NCBI GenBank assembly: GCA_947457615.1
Contig: CANGWK010000001.1
Span: forward strand, 1-64,000
DNA from: Flavobacteriaceae bacterium
GTDB taxonomy: Bacteria; Bacteroidota; Bacteroidia; Flavobacteriales; Flavobacteriaceae
DNA length: 64,000 bases
Direction of reading: 5' to 3'
The notes below the pieces were generated by a model. That model had not been told where the DNA came from, ran no database searches, and saw nothing but the letters and a program-made list of their open reading frames with translations. Position numbers and translations under genes: made by a program. Positions 1 to 9,426 of this stretch are shown here, one piece after another (positions within the stretch are counted from its first letter, which is position 1; each line of letters starts with the position of its first letter).

Positions 1-135
1 AAGCGTAATAGATTTGTCTTTTTGTTGGTGCTCAGAAAAATGTTCCACCAAAGCAGGCAATTTCAAGAACTGATGCAATTCAGTACTTGAAATTAGATAG
101 AGCGATAAAAATGTTAAGGCAATGATCCTCTTCAT
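1..135 (-). CDS. Small secreted or membrane-anchored protein, 3' end outside window
   Basis: Not in the ORF track because it runs off the window edge. The minus-strand frame starts at ATG 135 and stays open for 45 codons to base 1. It begins MKRIIALTFLSLYLIS, a positively charged start plus hydrophobic stretch that fits a signal peptide or membrane anchor, followed by a charged, His-containing segment (ELHQFLKLPALVEHFSEH). I do not recognise a named family. A TAATTTTG element about 32 bp upstream supports transcription from this start. It is divergent from tgt. Confidence 0.6.
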   Translation of the reverse strand, partial: MKRIIALTFLSLYLISSTELHQFLKLPALVEHFSEHQQKDKSITL

Positions 136-166
136 ATTTTAATGATTTTTTTCACTTTATGTGGAG

Positions 167-174
167 CAAAATTA
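167..174 (-). promoter_or_regulatory. -7 element of the first minus-strand gene
   Basis: TAATTTTG on the minus strand matches the Bacteroidetes -7 consensus TAnnTTTG and lies about 32 bp before the ATG at 135. No clear -33 TTG at the expected distance. Confidence 0.45.
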
Positions 175-311
175 CTCAATTATTAAATACCTTATTTTTT
201 ATTTGGATATATTTAATCGATTCTTAAGTATGTATAATTTAAAGTTATCTTCATTTTAATAGTATCTGTTAAATTATAGTTTAAAACCCGAAACCTAAAA
301 TCTAAATAAAT

Positions 312-319
312 TATATTTG
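312..319 (+). promoter_or_regulatory. -7 promoter element of tgt
   Basis: TATATTTG matches TAnnTTTG. Its last three bases are the TTG that the ORF track uses as a start codon for tgt. Transcription should begin a few bases downstream, so that TTG would not be in the mRNA and ATG 338 is the likely start. Confidence 0.6.
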
Positions 320-337
320 CAAATTGAAAATGCCAAT

Positions 338-1468
338 ATGATATTTGATTTATTACAAAAAGACCTTAATTCAAAAGCCAGAGCGGGAAAAATAACTACC
401 GACCACGGCGTAATTGAAACTCCTATATTCATGCCTGTTGGAACTGTTGCTTCTGTAAAGGGAGTGCACCAACGCGAATTGAAAGAAGAAATTAACCCGG
501 ATATTATTCTTGGAAATACCTATCATTTATACTTGCGTCCGCAAACAAAAATACTTGAAAAAGCAGGTGGATTACATAAATTTATGAATTGGGATCGAAA
601 TATTCTAACCGATTCAGGGGGGTATCAAGTGTATTCTCTTTCGGCAAACCGTAAAATAAAAGAAGAAGGAGTTAAATTCAAATCGCATATTGATGGTTCG
701 TACCACTTTTTCACTCCCGAAAATGTAATGGAAATTCAACGAACTATTGGTGCCGATATAATTATGGCATTTGATGAATGTACTCCATATCCTTGTGATT
801 ACCGCTATGCACAGCGTTCGATGAAAATGACACACCGTTGGTTAGATCGTTGTATAAATCATTTAGAAAAAGTACCTACTAAATATGGCTACGATCAAAC
901 TTTTTTTCCAATTGTACAAGGCAGTACTTACAAAGATTTGCGAATGCAATCAGCAGAATATATTGCAAATTCTGGCCAACAAGGAAATGCTATTGGAGGA
1001 TTATCTGTAGGAGAACCTGCAGAAGAAATGTATGCCATGACCGAAATTGTTTGTGATATATTGCCAGAAGAAAAACCTCGTTATTTAATGGGCGTTGGAA
1101 CTCCTATTAATATTTTAGAAAATATTGCACTTGGTGTGGATATGTTCGATTGCGTAATGCCAACTCGGAATGCCCGAAACGGAATGCTTTTTACGGCAAA
1201 TGGAACTATTAATATCAAAAATAAAAAATGGGAAGATGATTTTTCTCCAATAGATGAAATGGGAATTACCTTTGTTGATACCGAATATACCAAAGCATAT
1301 CTAAGACATTTATTTGCTGCAAATGAGTATTTAGGAAAACAAATTGCAACTATTCATAACCTTGGTTTTTATATGTGGTTGGTTCGTGAAGCAAGAAAAC
1401 ATATCTTAGCAGGAGATTTCAGAGTTTGGAAAGAAATTATGGTCAAACAAATGAGCCAACGACTATAA
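338..1468 (+). CDS. tgt: tRNA-guanine transglycosylase (queuine tRNA-ribosyltransferase)
   Basis: Exchanges guanine-34 for a queuine precursor in tRNAs with GUN anticodons. About 376 aa, the usual bacterial length. The TIM-barrel signatures are present: GNTYHLYLRP, LTDSGGYQVYSL with the base-binding Asp, and FDCVMPTRNARNG with the nucleophile Asp. Oddity: the C-terminal Cys cluster that, with one His, binds zinc in most TGTs is absent; the equivalent stretch reads DEMGITFVDTEY, while the later His (ATIHNLGFY) remains. I start at ATG 338 because the track start (TTG 317) lies inside the -7 element. The next gene, an LptF/G permease, begins about 10 bp downstream, so they are probably cotranscribed. 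Confidence 0.95.
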   Translation: MIFDLLQKDLNSKARAGKITTDHGVIETPIFMPVGTVASVKGVHQRELKEEINPDIILGNTYHLYLRPQTKILEKAGGLHKFMNWDRNILTDSGGYQVYSLSANRKIKEEGVKFKSHIDGSYHFFTPENVMEIQRTIGADIIMAFDECTPYPCDYRYAQRSMKMTHRWLDRCINHLEKVPTKYGYDQTFFPIVQGSTYKDLRMQSAEYIANSGQQGNAIGGLSVGEPAEEMYAMTEIVCDILPEEKPRYLMGVGTPINILENIALGVDMFDCVMPTRNARNGMLFTANGTINIKNKKWEDDFSPIDEMGITFVDTEYTKAYLRHLFAANEYLGKQIATIHNLGFYMWLVREARKHILAGDFRVWKEIMVKQMSQRL

Positions 1469-1478
1469 CTGTTTATTG

Positions 1479-2564
1479 ATGCTGACAATTTTAGATAAGT
1501 ACATATTAAAAAGATATTTAAGCACTTTTTCAGTAATGATTTTGATGTTCATTCCTATAGGAATAACCATTGACGTTTCTGAAAAGGTGAATAAAATGAT
1601 TGAAAACAAGGTTCCTTTTTCAGCAATTGCTCAATATTATTTAGATTTTACTATCTATTTTGCTAATCTACTTTTCCCTATTTTCTTATTTATTTCAATA
1701 ATTTGGTTTACTTCTAAGTTGGCAAACAATACTGAAATTATTGCCATATTAAGTTCCGGAATATCCTTTTCAAGATTTTTACGTCCTTATATTATAGGTG
1801 CAACCATTGTATCTATTTTTGCTCTTATAATGGGTTTTTTTTTAGTTCCTAAAGCAAGTGAGGGTTTCAATAACTTTAGATATATTTACCTTATCGGTGA
1901 TGGTCAGAGCCAAATGCGAGATAATTCGGATGTATATCGACAGATTAATAAAGAGGAATACATTTATGTAAGTAATTATAATTCGGACTCTAAAATGGGC
2001 TTTAATTTTTCTATGGAAAGATTTGAAAAAGACAAACTTAAATACAAAATTACCGCCCAAAGCATAAGATGGAACCCGAAAGATAGCAGTTATACCTTGA
2101 ATAATTATACTAAAAGGAAAGTTGGTGCATTAGGAGATAGTATTGAAACAAGCCAAATAAAAGATACTGTTTTTAAATTTGATTTAGAAGATTTGACCCC
2201 GGTAGTTTATATTGCAGAAACTTTACCTTATAATAAATTGGTACGTTTTATTGAAAAGGAGCGACAAAGAGGATCAACTAACATTAATGTTTATTTGGTT
2301 GTTTTATATAAAAAATATTCTATTCCAATTTCGGCATTTATCCTAACTATTATTGCTGTTGCAGTTTCTTCTATGAAACGTCGTGGCGGAATGGGAATAA
2401 ATCTAGCAATTGGAATTTTATTAGCATTTGCTTTTGTTTTTTTAGACAAGATATTTGGAGTATTAGCTGAAAAATCTACCTATCCGCCAATAATTGCCGT
2501 TTGGTTTCCAAATTTTGTTTTTGGAATTTTAGCAGTATTTTTACTATGTAATGCTAAGCGATAA
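1479..2564 (+). CDS. LptF/LptG family permease (YjgP/YjgQ)
   Basis: Inner-membrane subunit of the lipopolysaccharide export machinery that, with LptB, extracts LPS and feeds it to LptC/LptA. The 361-aa protein has the family layout: three N-terminal membrane helices (about residues 12-130), a soluble periplasmic beta-rich middle (about 130-270), and three C-terminal helices. It begins LTILDKYILKRYL, the typical LptF/G start. ATG 1479 is preferred over the TTG one codon earlier in the ORF track. Its end overlaps the next gene by 14 bp, suggesting translational coupling. Whether it is LptF or LptG cannot be decided here. Confidence 0.88.
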   Translation: MLTILDKYILKRYLSTFSVMILMFIPIGITIDVSEKVNKMIENKVPFSAIAQYYLDFTIYFANLLFPIFLFISIIWFTSKLANNTEIIAILSSGISFSRFLRPYIIGATIVSIFALIMGFFLVPKASEGFNNFRYIYLIGDGQSQMRDNSDVYRQINKEEYIYVSNYNSDSKMGFNFSMERFEKDKLKYKITAQSIRWNPKDSSYTLNNYTKRKVGALGDSIETSQIKDTVFKFDLEDLTPVVYIAETLPYNKLVRFIEKERQRGSTNINVYLVVLYKKYSIPISAFILTIIAVAVSSMKRRGGMGINLAIGILLAFAFVFLDKIFGVLAEKSTYPPIIAVWFPNFVFGILAVFLLCNAKR

Positions 2565-3432
2565 CACAAAAAGCCACTTACAACTTCATTGGATAGTATT
2601 TCTATGGGGGTTTACAGCTATTTTAGGACGATTAATAACTTTAGACGCTTTGCCTTTAGTTTGGTTTAGAATGTTATTTGCAGTAATTTTTATTTTTATT
2701 TATACTAAAATAAAGAAAATTTCATTAAAACTTTCCAAAAAAATTCTTCTAAAATTTTTAGTTGCAGGACTAATAATTGCGTTACACTGGTTCACTTTTT
2801 TCAGAGCTATAAAGGTTTCAAATATTTCTATCACTCTAGCTTGTTTGTCTACGGGTGCTTTTTTTACCTCTATAATTGAGCCTATTTTTTATAAAAAAAA
2901 AGTAATATGGTATGAAATTTTCTTCGGATTAATTGTGGTGTTTGGTCTTGCAATTATCTTTAATGTAGAAGGAAAATATAAAGAAGGTATCCTTTTAGCA
3001 TTAATATCTGCATTTCTTTCTGCTTCATTTGCAGTAATAAACAGCACGTTTGTAAAAGATCACAAACCAACAATTATTTCATTTTACGAATTATTAGGAG
3101 GGGTTCTTTTCTTCACCATTTTTATTTTAGGAACATCTGGTTTTGATAGTAATTTTTTCCAAATTACTTCAAATGATTTTATGTATCTAATGATTTTGAG
3201 TTCGGTTTGTACCGCCTATGCATTCATTACTTCTACATCAGTAATGAAATTTTTAAGTCCTTACACAGTAATGCTTACTATTAATTTAGAGCCAATTTAC
3301 GGAATAGTATTAGCAATTATTATTTTCAAAGATAAAGAACAAATGAGTTCTGCTTTTTATGTTGGGGCTGCAGTTATATTAATCACAGTGATTTTAAACG
3401 GGATTATAAAGTCAAGACATAAAGCTTCTTAG
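2551..3432 (+). CDS. EamA/DMT-family transporter
   Basis: Member of the drug/metabolite transporter superfamily, inner membrane, substrate unknown. At 293 aa it shows about ten hydrophobic helices arranged as two EamA repeats (about residues 10-140 and 150-285), for example LHWIVFLWGFTAILGRL at the start and YTVMLTINLEPIYGIVLAII in the second repeat, where EamA proteins carry a conserved Pro-containing helix. It starts inside the 3' end of the permease gene, so it is probably the last gene of a tgt-lptG-DMT operon. No substrate-specific features are visible. Confidence 0.85.
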   Translation: MLSDNTKSHLQLHWIVFLWGFTAILGRLITLDALPLVWFRMLFAVIFIFIYTKIKKISLKLSKKILLKFLVAGLIIALHWFTFFRAIKVSNISITLACLSTGAFFTSIIEPIFYKKKVIWYEIFFGLIVVFGLAIIFNVEGKYKEGILLALISAFLSASFAVINSTFVKDHKPTIISFYELLGGVLFFTIFILGTSGFDSNFFQITSNDFMYLMILSSVCTAYAFITSTSVMKFLSPYTVMLTINLEPIYGIVLAIIIFKDKEQMSSAFYVGAAVILITVILNGIIKSRHKAS

Positions 3433-3486
3433 CTATATTTTTACAACTTAAAATATAAAATTGCTTTTATTGAAAATTAAAAATTT

Positions 3487-3494
3487 TATATTTG
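3487..3494 (+). promoter_or_regulatory. -7 promoter element of accA
   Basis: TATATTTG, with TTG at 3461 about 23 bp upstream as a possible -33 element. It gives a 5' UTR of about 30 nt before the accA ATG. Confidence 0.6.
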
Positions 3495-3527
3495 TACTTC
3501 AAATTTTAATTTAAACGCAGCAAAACT

Positions 3528-4481
3528 ATGGAATACTTAGATTTTGAGCTTCCTATAAAAGAATTAGAAGACCAATTGGACAAATGTCAAATTATTGGTT
3601 TAGAATCGGATGTAGATGTTACAAACACCTGCAAAAAAATAGAAAAAAAACTAGAAGAAACCAAGCGTGCTATTTACAAGAATTTAACTGCTTGGCAAAG
3701 AGTGCAATTATCTCGTCATCCCAATAGGCCTTATACTTTAGATTATATTAATGCAATTTGTGGCGATTCGTTTTTAGAACTTTTTGGAGACAGAGGTTTT
3801 AAAGACGATAAAGCAATGATTGGTGGATTAGGTAAAATTGACGGTCAATCGTTTATGATTGTAGGCCAACAAAAAGGATATAATACTAAAACACGTCAGT
3901 ACCGAAATTTTGGAATGGCAAATCCTGAAGGTTATAGAAAAGCCTTACGATTAATGAAAATGGCTGAAAAATTTGGTATCCCTGTAGTTACTTTCATTGA
4001 TACTCCCGGCGCTTACCCCGGTTTAGAAGCTGAAGAAAGAGGCCAAGGAGAAGCTATTGCAAGAAACATTTTTGAAATGTGTCGTCTTAAAGTTCCAATT
4101 ATCTGTGTGATTGTTGGAGAAGGAGCTTCTGGAGGAGCATTAGGAATAGGTGTTGGAGATAGAGTTTTAATGATGGAGAACACTTGGTATTCTGTTATTT
4201 CTCCAGAATCTTGTTCTTCAATACTTTGGAAAAGTTGGGAATACAAAGAACAAGCAGCTGAGGCATTAAAACTTACATCTGCAGATATGAAAAAACAAAA
4301 ACTAGTGGACGATATCATTCCGGAACCTCTTGGTGGAGCGCATTACGATAGAGAAACGACTTTTAAAACAGTACAACAGTATATCACCAAATCCTTTAAA
4401 GAATTAAAAGATTTATCAACATTGCAACTTTTAGAGCATAGGATGGATAAATACAGTAAAATGGGTGAGTTTAAGGAGTAA
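3528..4481 (+). CDS. accA: Acetyl-CoA carboxylase carboxyltransferase subunit alpha
   Basis: Alpha half of the carboxyltransferase that moves CO2 from biotin to acetyl-CoA to give malonyl-CoA for fatty acid synthesis; acts in the cytoplasm with AccD. The 317-aa length is normal for AccA. It shows the N-terminal helical region (about 1-60), [18 protein letters not shown], the crotonase-like core with [19 protein letters not shown] and the oxyanion-loop region [16 protein letters not shown], and [11 protein letters not shown]. Monocistronic by context: its own -7 element lies upstream and a strong terminator downstream. Confidence 0.97.
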   Translation: MEYLDFELPIKELEDQLDKCQIIGLESDVDVTNTCKKIEKKLEETKRAIYKNLTAWQRVQLSRHPNRPYTLDYINAICGDSFLELFGDRGFKDDKAMIGGLGKIDGQSFMIVGQQKGYNTKTRQYRNFGMANPEGYRKALRLMKMAEKFGIPVVTFIDTPGAYPGLEAEERGQGEAIARNIFEMCRLKVPIICVIVGEGASGGALGIGVGDRVLMMENTWYSVISPESCSSILWKSWEYKEQAAEALKLTSADMKKQKLVDDIIPEPLGGAHYDRETTFKTVQQYITKSFKELKDLSTLQLLEHRMDKYSKMGEFKE

Positions 4482-4500
4482 AATTCTTACAAAACAATTA

Positions 4501-4533
4501 AATCCGAAGCCCCATGGTTTCGGATTTTTTTTT
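4501..4533 (+). terminator. Rho-independent terminator after accA
   Basis: AATCCGAA and TTCGGATT form a perfect 8-bp stem around a 10-nt loop, followed directly by a run of T. Confidence 0.85.
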
Positions 4534-4620
4534 AGTTGTTAACAATAAATAGTTAGTTGTAAACAATTTTTAGTAATAACTAAACTTTAATAAAATTAAA
4601 GAATTGGTTACTTTCGCTAA

Positions 4621-6165
4621 ATGGAAAATCTCAAAAACATAAACCCTGTAAGAGTAGATAAAACTACTATTATCAATCTGGAAAAAGGTAAAATTCCTCC
4701 ACAGGCACTAGATCTAGAGGAAGCTGTTTTGGGCGCAATGATGATTGATAAAAAAGGTGTTGATGAAGTTATTGATATTTTACAATCGGATGCATTTTAT
4801 AAAGATGCACACAAACATATTTTCGAGGCTATTTTTCAGTTATTCACCGATTCGCAACCTATAGACTTATTAACAGTTTCGGCACAATTAAAAAAGAACG
4901 CCAAATTAGAATTAGCGGGTGGTGATTTTTATCTAATTCAGCTTACGCAAAAAATTGCTTCGTCGGCGCATATTGAATTTCACTCCAGAATTATTCTTCA
5001 AAAATACATTCAGCGCAGTTTAATAAGAATTTCTTCAGAAATCATTGAGGAATCCTATGATGAAACCACAGACGTTTTTGATTTATTAGACAAAGCGGAA
5101 TCTAAATTATATGAAGTAACACAAGGAAATATAAAAAGAAGTTCAGAAACGGCACAAAGTTTAGTTATTCAAGCAAAAAAACGAATTGAAGAAATTGCTA
5201 ACAAAGAAGGTCTATCCGGAATTGCAACTGGTTTTGATAAATTGGATAAGTTAACATCTGGATGGCAACCGTCTGATTTAGTAATTATTGCGGCAAGACC
5301 GGGGATGGGAAAAACTGCTTTTGTGCTTTCAATGGCACGAAATATTGCTATAGATTTTGGACATCCAGTTGCTCTATTTTCACTTGAAATGTCATCTGTT
5401 CAATTGATTACCCGTTTGATTTCATCTGAAACAGGTTTGTCTTCTGAGAAACTTCGAACTGGAAAATTAGAAAAACACGAATGGGAACAACTTTCTGTAA
5501 AGGTGAAAGATCTTGAAAAAGCACCCTTATTTATTGATGATTCACCGTCACTTTCTATTTTCGATTTACGTGCCAAAGCGAGAAGATTAGCATCACAGCA
5601 TGGTATTAAACTTATTATTGTAGATTATCTTCAATTAATGACTGCTGGAGGAAACGGAAAAGGTGGCGGAAATAGAGAACAAGAAATTTCAACCATTTCT
5701 AGAAATCTAAAAGCATTAGCCAAAGAACTTGAAGTTCCAGTTATTGCATTATCACAACTATCTCGTGCTGTTGAAACTCGTGGATCGAGTAAACGACCAT
5801 TACTTTCTGATTTAAGGGAGTCTGGAGCAATTGAGCAAGATGCCGATATTGTATCCTTCATTTATCGTCCAGAATACTACAAAATTGAAGAATGGGATGA
5901 TGAAGATAGATCGCCAACAGCTGGTCAAGCAGAGTTTATTATTGCAAAACATCGTAATGGTTCTTTAGAAAATATCCGATTAAAATTTATAGGTAACCTT
6001 GGTAAATTTGATAATTTAGAAGAATATGGTGGCGGTTTTGATGATTTACCTTCTAAAATGAATCATGAGGATAATCCATTTTTTACTAAAAATCTACCTT
6101 CTCCAAATGAAGCATTTGGAAGTAACCTTAATTCTAATGACGACGACAGTGATGTTCCTTTTTAA
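4621..6165 (+). CDS. dnaB: Replicative DNA helicase DnaB
   Basis: Hexameric 5'-3' helicase that unwinds the fork and recruits primase. The 514-aa protein has the N-terminal DnaB domain (about 20-130: PPQALDLEEAVLGAMMID), a linker, and a RecA-like ATPase domain (about 190-460) with Walker A ARPGMGKTAF, Walker B LIIVDYLQLM, the H4-like SQLSRAVETR segment and the DLRESGAIEQDADIV motif. The acidic tail (SNDDDSDVPF) is typical of Bacteroidetes replication proteins. No intein is seen. The nearest promoter-like box, TACTTTCG at 4609 (one mismatch), ends only four bases before the ATG, so the transcript may have a very short leader. Confidence 0.97.
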   Translation: MENLKNINPVRVDKTTIINLEKGKIPPQALDLEEAVLGAMMIDKKGVDEVIDILQSDAFYKDAHKHIFEAIFQLFTDSQPIDLLTVSAQLKKNAKLELAGGDFYLIQLTQKIASSAHIEFHSRIILQKYIQRSLIRISSEIIEESYDETTDVFDLLDKAESKLYEVTQGNIKRSSETAQSLVIQAKKRIEEIANKEGLSGIATGFDKLDKLTSGWQPSDLVIIAARPGMGKTAFVLSMARNIAIDFGHPVALFSLEMSSVQLITRLISSETGLSSEKLRTGKLEKHEWEQLSVKVKDLEKAPLFIDDSPSLSIFDLRAKARRLASQHGIKLIIVDYLQLMTAGGNGKGGGNREQEISTISRNLKALAKELEVPVIALSQLSRAVETRGSSKRPLLSDLRESGAIEQDADIVSFIYRPEYYKIEEWDDEDRSPTAGQAEFIIAKHRNGSLENIRLKFIGNLGKFDNLEEYGGGFDDLPSKMNHEDNPFFTKNLPSPNEAFGSNLNSNDDDSDVPF

Positions 6166-6307
6166 TGATAGGGCTTTGAAATTTTGTTAAATCTTATTTT
6201 GAATCTGTTTTTTGATTAAATTTGACATAATAATTATTAATGTTTTAAAAAAAGAAAAACTACAAATTAATCCGAGGTTGAAAAAAATCAAAAAATAATT
6301 CCAACTC

Positions 6308-7570
6308 ATGCAATTTAAAAAATCGATAATTCTATTACTATTTTTAGTTTCATTTTCTATTAAGGCAAATTTTATTTTGCTTCCGATGGATGAAACTGCC
6401 CAAAAAAATCACCTTAAAGCATATGGAATTACCTATTGGTGTTTGGATAAGAAATATAAAGCAAGTTGGTTATTAAACTACCGAGGTGGCTCTTTTTTAT
6501 TGCCAGATGCAGCTGAAATAAGAAAAGAATGCCAAATAAGAGGAGTTAGTTTTGAAATAGTATCTGATGCCGAAGCAGACTATATCCTAGCAGAAATAGC
6601 TTCGCCATCTCAAAATATGGAAACAGTTGTTCTAGAAAAAGCTCCTAAAATTGCAGTTTATACTCCTAAAGGCAAACAGCCTTGGGATGATGCTGTTACG
6701 ATGGTTTTAACCTATGCTGAAATTCCATTTACTCCAATTTACGACGAAGAAGTGCTATCGGATCAATTAATTCTGTTCGATTGGTTACATTTACACCACG
6801 AAGATTTTTCTGGTCAATATGGAAAATTTTATGGTGCTTATAAAAATTCACCTTGGTATATAGACCAAAAGAAAGATGCAGAAGTTCTAGCAACAAAACT
6901 TGGCTACACTAAAGTTTCAGAAGAAAAATTATCAGTTGCAAAAAAAATTAGAGATTTTGTAATTGGAGGTGGTTTTATGTTTGCAATGTGTTCCGCAACC
7001 GATAGTTTTGATATTGCCCTTTCGGCAGAAGGAGTTGATATATGTGAACCAATGTTTGATGGTGATGAAAGTTCCCCTAATTATCAATCTCAAATCGATT
7101 ATAATAAAACTTTTGCTTTCAAGAATTTCATCTTAGATAGAAAGCCCGAACATTATGAGTTTTCCAATATTGATATGACCGAAAAACGAAATATCCCTAT
7201 GGAAAAAGATTATTTTACATTAATGGATTTTTCTGCAAAATGGGATGTTATTCCTAGTATGTTGTGCCAAAATCATACTTCTTTAGTGAAAGGATTTATG
7301 GGGCAAACAACTTCTTTTGATGGGGAATTAATAAAATCAAGTGTATTAATTCTGGGTCAAAATGAATTAAATGGCGAAGCGAGATACATTCATGGGCAAA
7401 AAGGAAAAGGATTTTTTACCTTTTATGGAGGTCATGATCCGGAAGATTACCAACATAGAGTAGGGGATGCGCCAACCGTTTTAGACTTACACCCAAATTC
7501 TCCAGGTTTCCGATTAATATTAAACAATGTATTGTTTCCTGCTGCTAAAAAGAAAAAACAGAAAACATAG
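6308..7570 (+). CDS. Secreted protein of unknown function (often labelled asparagine synthetase B in Flavobacteriia)
   Basis: 420 aa with a clear signal peptide (KKSIILLLFLVSFSIKAN). I recall homologues in Flavobacteriia carrying the name asparagine synthetase B, but nothing here supports that: there is no N-terminal Cys nucleophile and no SGGxDS pyrophosphatase loop. GGGFMFAMCSATDSFDIA around Cys228 resembles the nucleophile elbow of class I glutamine amidotransferase-like/ThuA folds, and a GGHDPEDYQHR segment near the end fits a ThuA-like reading. It is probably exported to the periplasm. It stands alone between dnaB and rnpB, with 142 bp of AT-rich sequence upstream and no clear TAnnTTTG box. 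The function is unknown. Confidence 0.8.
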   Translation: MQFKKSIILLLFLVSFSIKANFILLPMDETAQKNHLKAYGITYWCLDKKYKASWLLNYRGGSFLLPDAAEIRKECQIRGVSFEIVSDAEADYILAEIASPSQNMETVVLEKAPKIAVYTPKGKQPWDDAVTMVLTYAEIPFTPIYDEEVLSDQLILFDWLHLHHEDFSGQYGKFYGAYKNSPWYIDQKKDAEVLATKLGYTKVSEEKLSVAKKIRDFVIGGGFMFAMCSATDSFDIALSAEGVDICEPMFDGDESSPNYQSQIDYNKTFAFKNFILDRKPEHYEFSNIDMTEKRNIPMEKDYFTLMDFSAKWDVIPSMLCQNHTSLVKGFMGQTTSFDGELIKSSVLILGQNELNGEARYIHGQKGKGFFTFYGGHDPEDYQHRVGDAPTVLDLHPNSPGFRLILNNVLFPAAKKKKQKT

Positions 7571-7631
7571 TTTTTTCTAATATTTAGGATTAATATAAGT
7601 ACCATTTTCCTTTTATTAATATCTATTAATT

Positions 7632-7639
7632 TACCTTTG
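7632..7639 (+). promoter_or_regulatory. -7 promoter element of rnpB
   Basis: TACCTTTG matches TAnnTTTG and ends 4 bases before the first base of the P1 stem of the RNase P RNA, the spacing expected for a -7 element. Confidence 0.7.
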
Positions 7640-7643
7640 TGTC

Positions 7644-7947
7644 GCAGACCGCCTTATCGCTGTTCAGTAATGAAGAGAGGAAAGTCCGGACACCAAAGAG
7701 TAGCATAGCGGGTAACTCCCGCCAGGTTGAGTAATCAATTTAGGACAAGTGCAACAGAAAGTATGTACAGGTAAGGCTGTAGTGAAAACAGGTAAACTCT
7801 ATGCGGTGAAATTTCAAGTATATCAACATTTAAGGGTAACTCGCCCGTTGTTGAAGGGTAGAAAGATAGAGGTTGTGAGTAATTGCAATCCTAGATAAAT
7901 GATAAGGCACTGATTTATTAGTGACAGAATCCGGCTTACAGGTCTGC
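7644..7947 (+). ncRNA. rnpB: RNase P RNA component (bacterial class A)
   Basis: Catalytic RNA that trims the 5' ends of tRNA precursors. The conserved core GAGGAAAGTCCGGAC near the 5' end and ACAGAATCCGGCTTACAG near the 3' end are both present, as is a GCAGACC/GGTCTGC pairing that closes P1 and defines the ends. A run of T directly after P1 could serve as terminator. About 304 nt, a little short but within the range for Bacteroidetes. Confidence 0.95.
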
Positions 7948-8052
7948 ATTTTTTTAATATTATCTAATTGATTAAAATTATTTAAGCATTGAATCTGAAA
8001 ATAGTACTACCTATAAAATATTTTATTTTAGAGAGATGATTTGATTTTCAAC

Positions 8053-8604
8053 TTAATCCTTATCAACTTCCATTTCATAAAAAGTAAATACGGAACCTCC
8101 ATAATTTTTTTCAAAAGAAAAATGCATCATGTGGTCTAGTTTGGTACGTTTAGAATGTTCAACAACTAGCATTCCAGTAGAATCTAAAAGTTCCTTTTCA
8201 AAGACCAATTCGATAAGTTTTTCAAATTCCTTTTGTTCAATTCCATAAGGTGGATCGGCAAAAATGATGTCGTAAGTTGCTTTGTGTTTTTCCAGAAATT
8301 TAAACACATCGTTTTTTATAGCTGTAATATTCAGGTCAAATTCTTTGGCAGTTTTCTTGATAAAATTAATGCAACCTAGATCACCATCAATACTAGTTAT
8401 GTTTTCACAACCACGAGAACCAAATTCGTAGCTAATGTTTCCAGTTCCTGCAAATAAATCTAAGACCTTAAGTTCTGCAAAATGGTAATGGTTGTTAAGA
8501 ACATTAAATAAGGCTTCCTTGCTCATGTCGGTTGTTGGTCGAACGGGAAGATTTTTTGGAGCGGTAATTCTTCTGCCTTTGTATTTTCCGGAAATTATTC
8601 TCAC
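8053..8604 (-). CDS. rsmD: 16S rRNA (guanine-966 N2)-methyltransferase RsmD
   Basis: Methylates G966 of 16S rRNA using SAM. 183 aa, typical length. It begins MRIISGKYKGRRI, the standard RsmD N terminus, which supports the GTG start at 8604. VLDLFAGTGNISYE is the SAM-binding motif I and ADPPYG is the catalytic (D/N)PPY motif IV. The start overlaps the stop of the upstream DUF3822 gene in a GTGA arrangement, implying translational coupling. Confidence 0.95.
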   Translation of the reverse strand: MRIISGKYKGRRITAPKNLPVRPTTDMSKEALFNVLNNHYHFAELKVLDLFAGTGNISYEFGSRGCENITSIDGDLGCINFIKKTAKEFDLNITAIKNDVFKFLEKHKATYDIIFADPPYGIEQKEFEKLIELVFEKELLDSTGMLVVEHSKRTKLDHMMHFSFEKNYGGSVFTFYEMEVDKD

Positions 8605-9407
8605 GAGTGAAGTAATATAAAGTGTTCCCGGTTTTCATTTTCGGTAAACGGATTTTTAAAATCGGAAACATCCAATAAAGAAATGTTTCGTATGTATTTG
8701 TAGGTTATTTGATAAAAAGCATCATTTTCTGAAATTGAACCAAGAAATTGCAAAATAAAATTCTCAGGATTTAGCTGCAATTGTTCCGCAATAAAAAGTA
8801 TGTAATAAATAAAATCTTCGGGAGTTTTATATTCAAAAGAATTAAATAAATGCAACTTCTGATTTTGAACTACAATTATTTCAAAATGATTTTCATTTAC
8901 ATGCACAAACATTTTTCTTTCTTCTTTGTTTTTAGATAAATCTAACAATTTAGATACTAGAATGGTAGTAGCATGTTTATAATCAAAAGAACCATATTGA
9001 TCAATAAAAAAATTATTCATGTTTACATAAGGAATATAAACAAGGTTCATTTCATATTTATCTAAAGCATCAAAAGTAAAAAAATCGGTTTCAAAAACCT
9101 TAGTATTAAATTGTAAATAACTACCTATAAACTCTTCGTCAAATAATGCTGTTGGTACAAATGTGGAAAGATTGTTGCTGTGAATAACAAGAATTTCATC
9201 ATAGTTATTTTTCAATTCAGTATTTAAACTAAAAACAGATTCTAATAAATCTTCCATCTTAACACTGCGATTCAAATTAGAAAAAGGCAGCTTCTTTAAA
9301 ACTATTGGATTATTATTTAAAGTGTCAAAAATACAAAACGACAAAGCATTCAATGAAATTTGAATGGTGAGTTTTTTATAGGTTTTGTCGGTGATGCTTG
9401 TTGTCAT
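8601..9407 (-). CDS. DUF3822 family protein
   Basis: 268 aa, cytoplasmic by sequence (no signal peptide or membrane helix). It matches my knowledge of DUF3822, a Bacteroidetes family usually encoded directly before rsmD. The N-terminal half (KTYKKLTIQISLNALSFCIFD) and the C-terminal half (IVVQNQKLHLFNSFEYKT, then a segment ending SEQLQ-like and LLDVSDF) look like an actin-like/ASKHA fold used by pilus- and secretion-associated proteins, but this is an impression only. The 4-bp overlap with rsmD makes an operon nearly certain. Function unknown. Confidence 0.85.
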   Translation of the reverse strand: MTTSITDKTYKKLTIQISLNALSFCIFDTLNNNPIVLKKLPFSNLNRSVKMEDLLESVFSLNTELKNNYDEILVIHSNNLSTFVPTALFDEEFIGSYLQFNTKVFETDFFTFDALDKYEMNLVYIPYVNMNNFFIDQYGSFDYKHATTILVSKLLDLSKNKEERKMFVHVNENHFEIIVVQNQKLHLFNSFEYKTPEDFIYYILFIAEQLQLNPENFILQFLGSISENDAFYQITYKYIRNISLLDVSDFKNPFTENENREHFILLHS

Positions 9408-9426
9408 AATTAGATTTAGAACGCTG

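Noticed and set aside
614-835. Minus-strand ORF inside tgt
   Set aside because: Out-of-frame shadow of a well-supported gene; no signature and no promoter.
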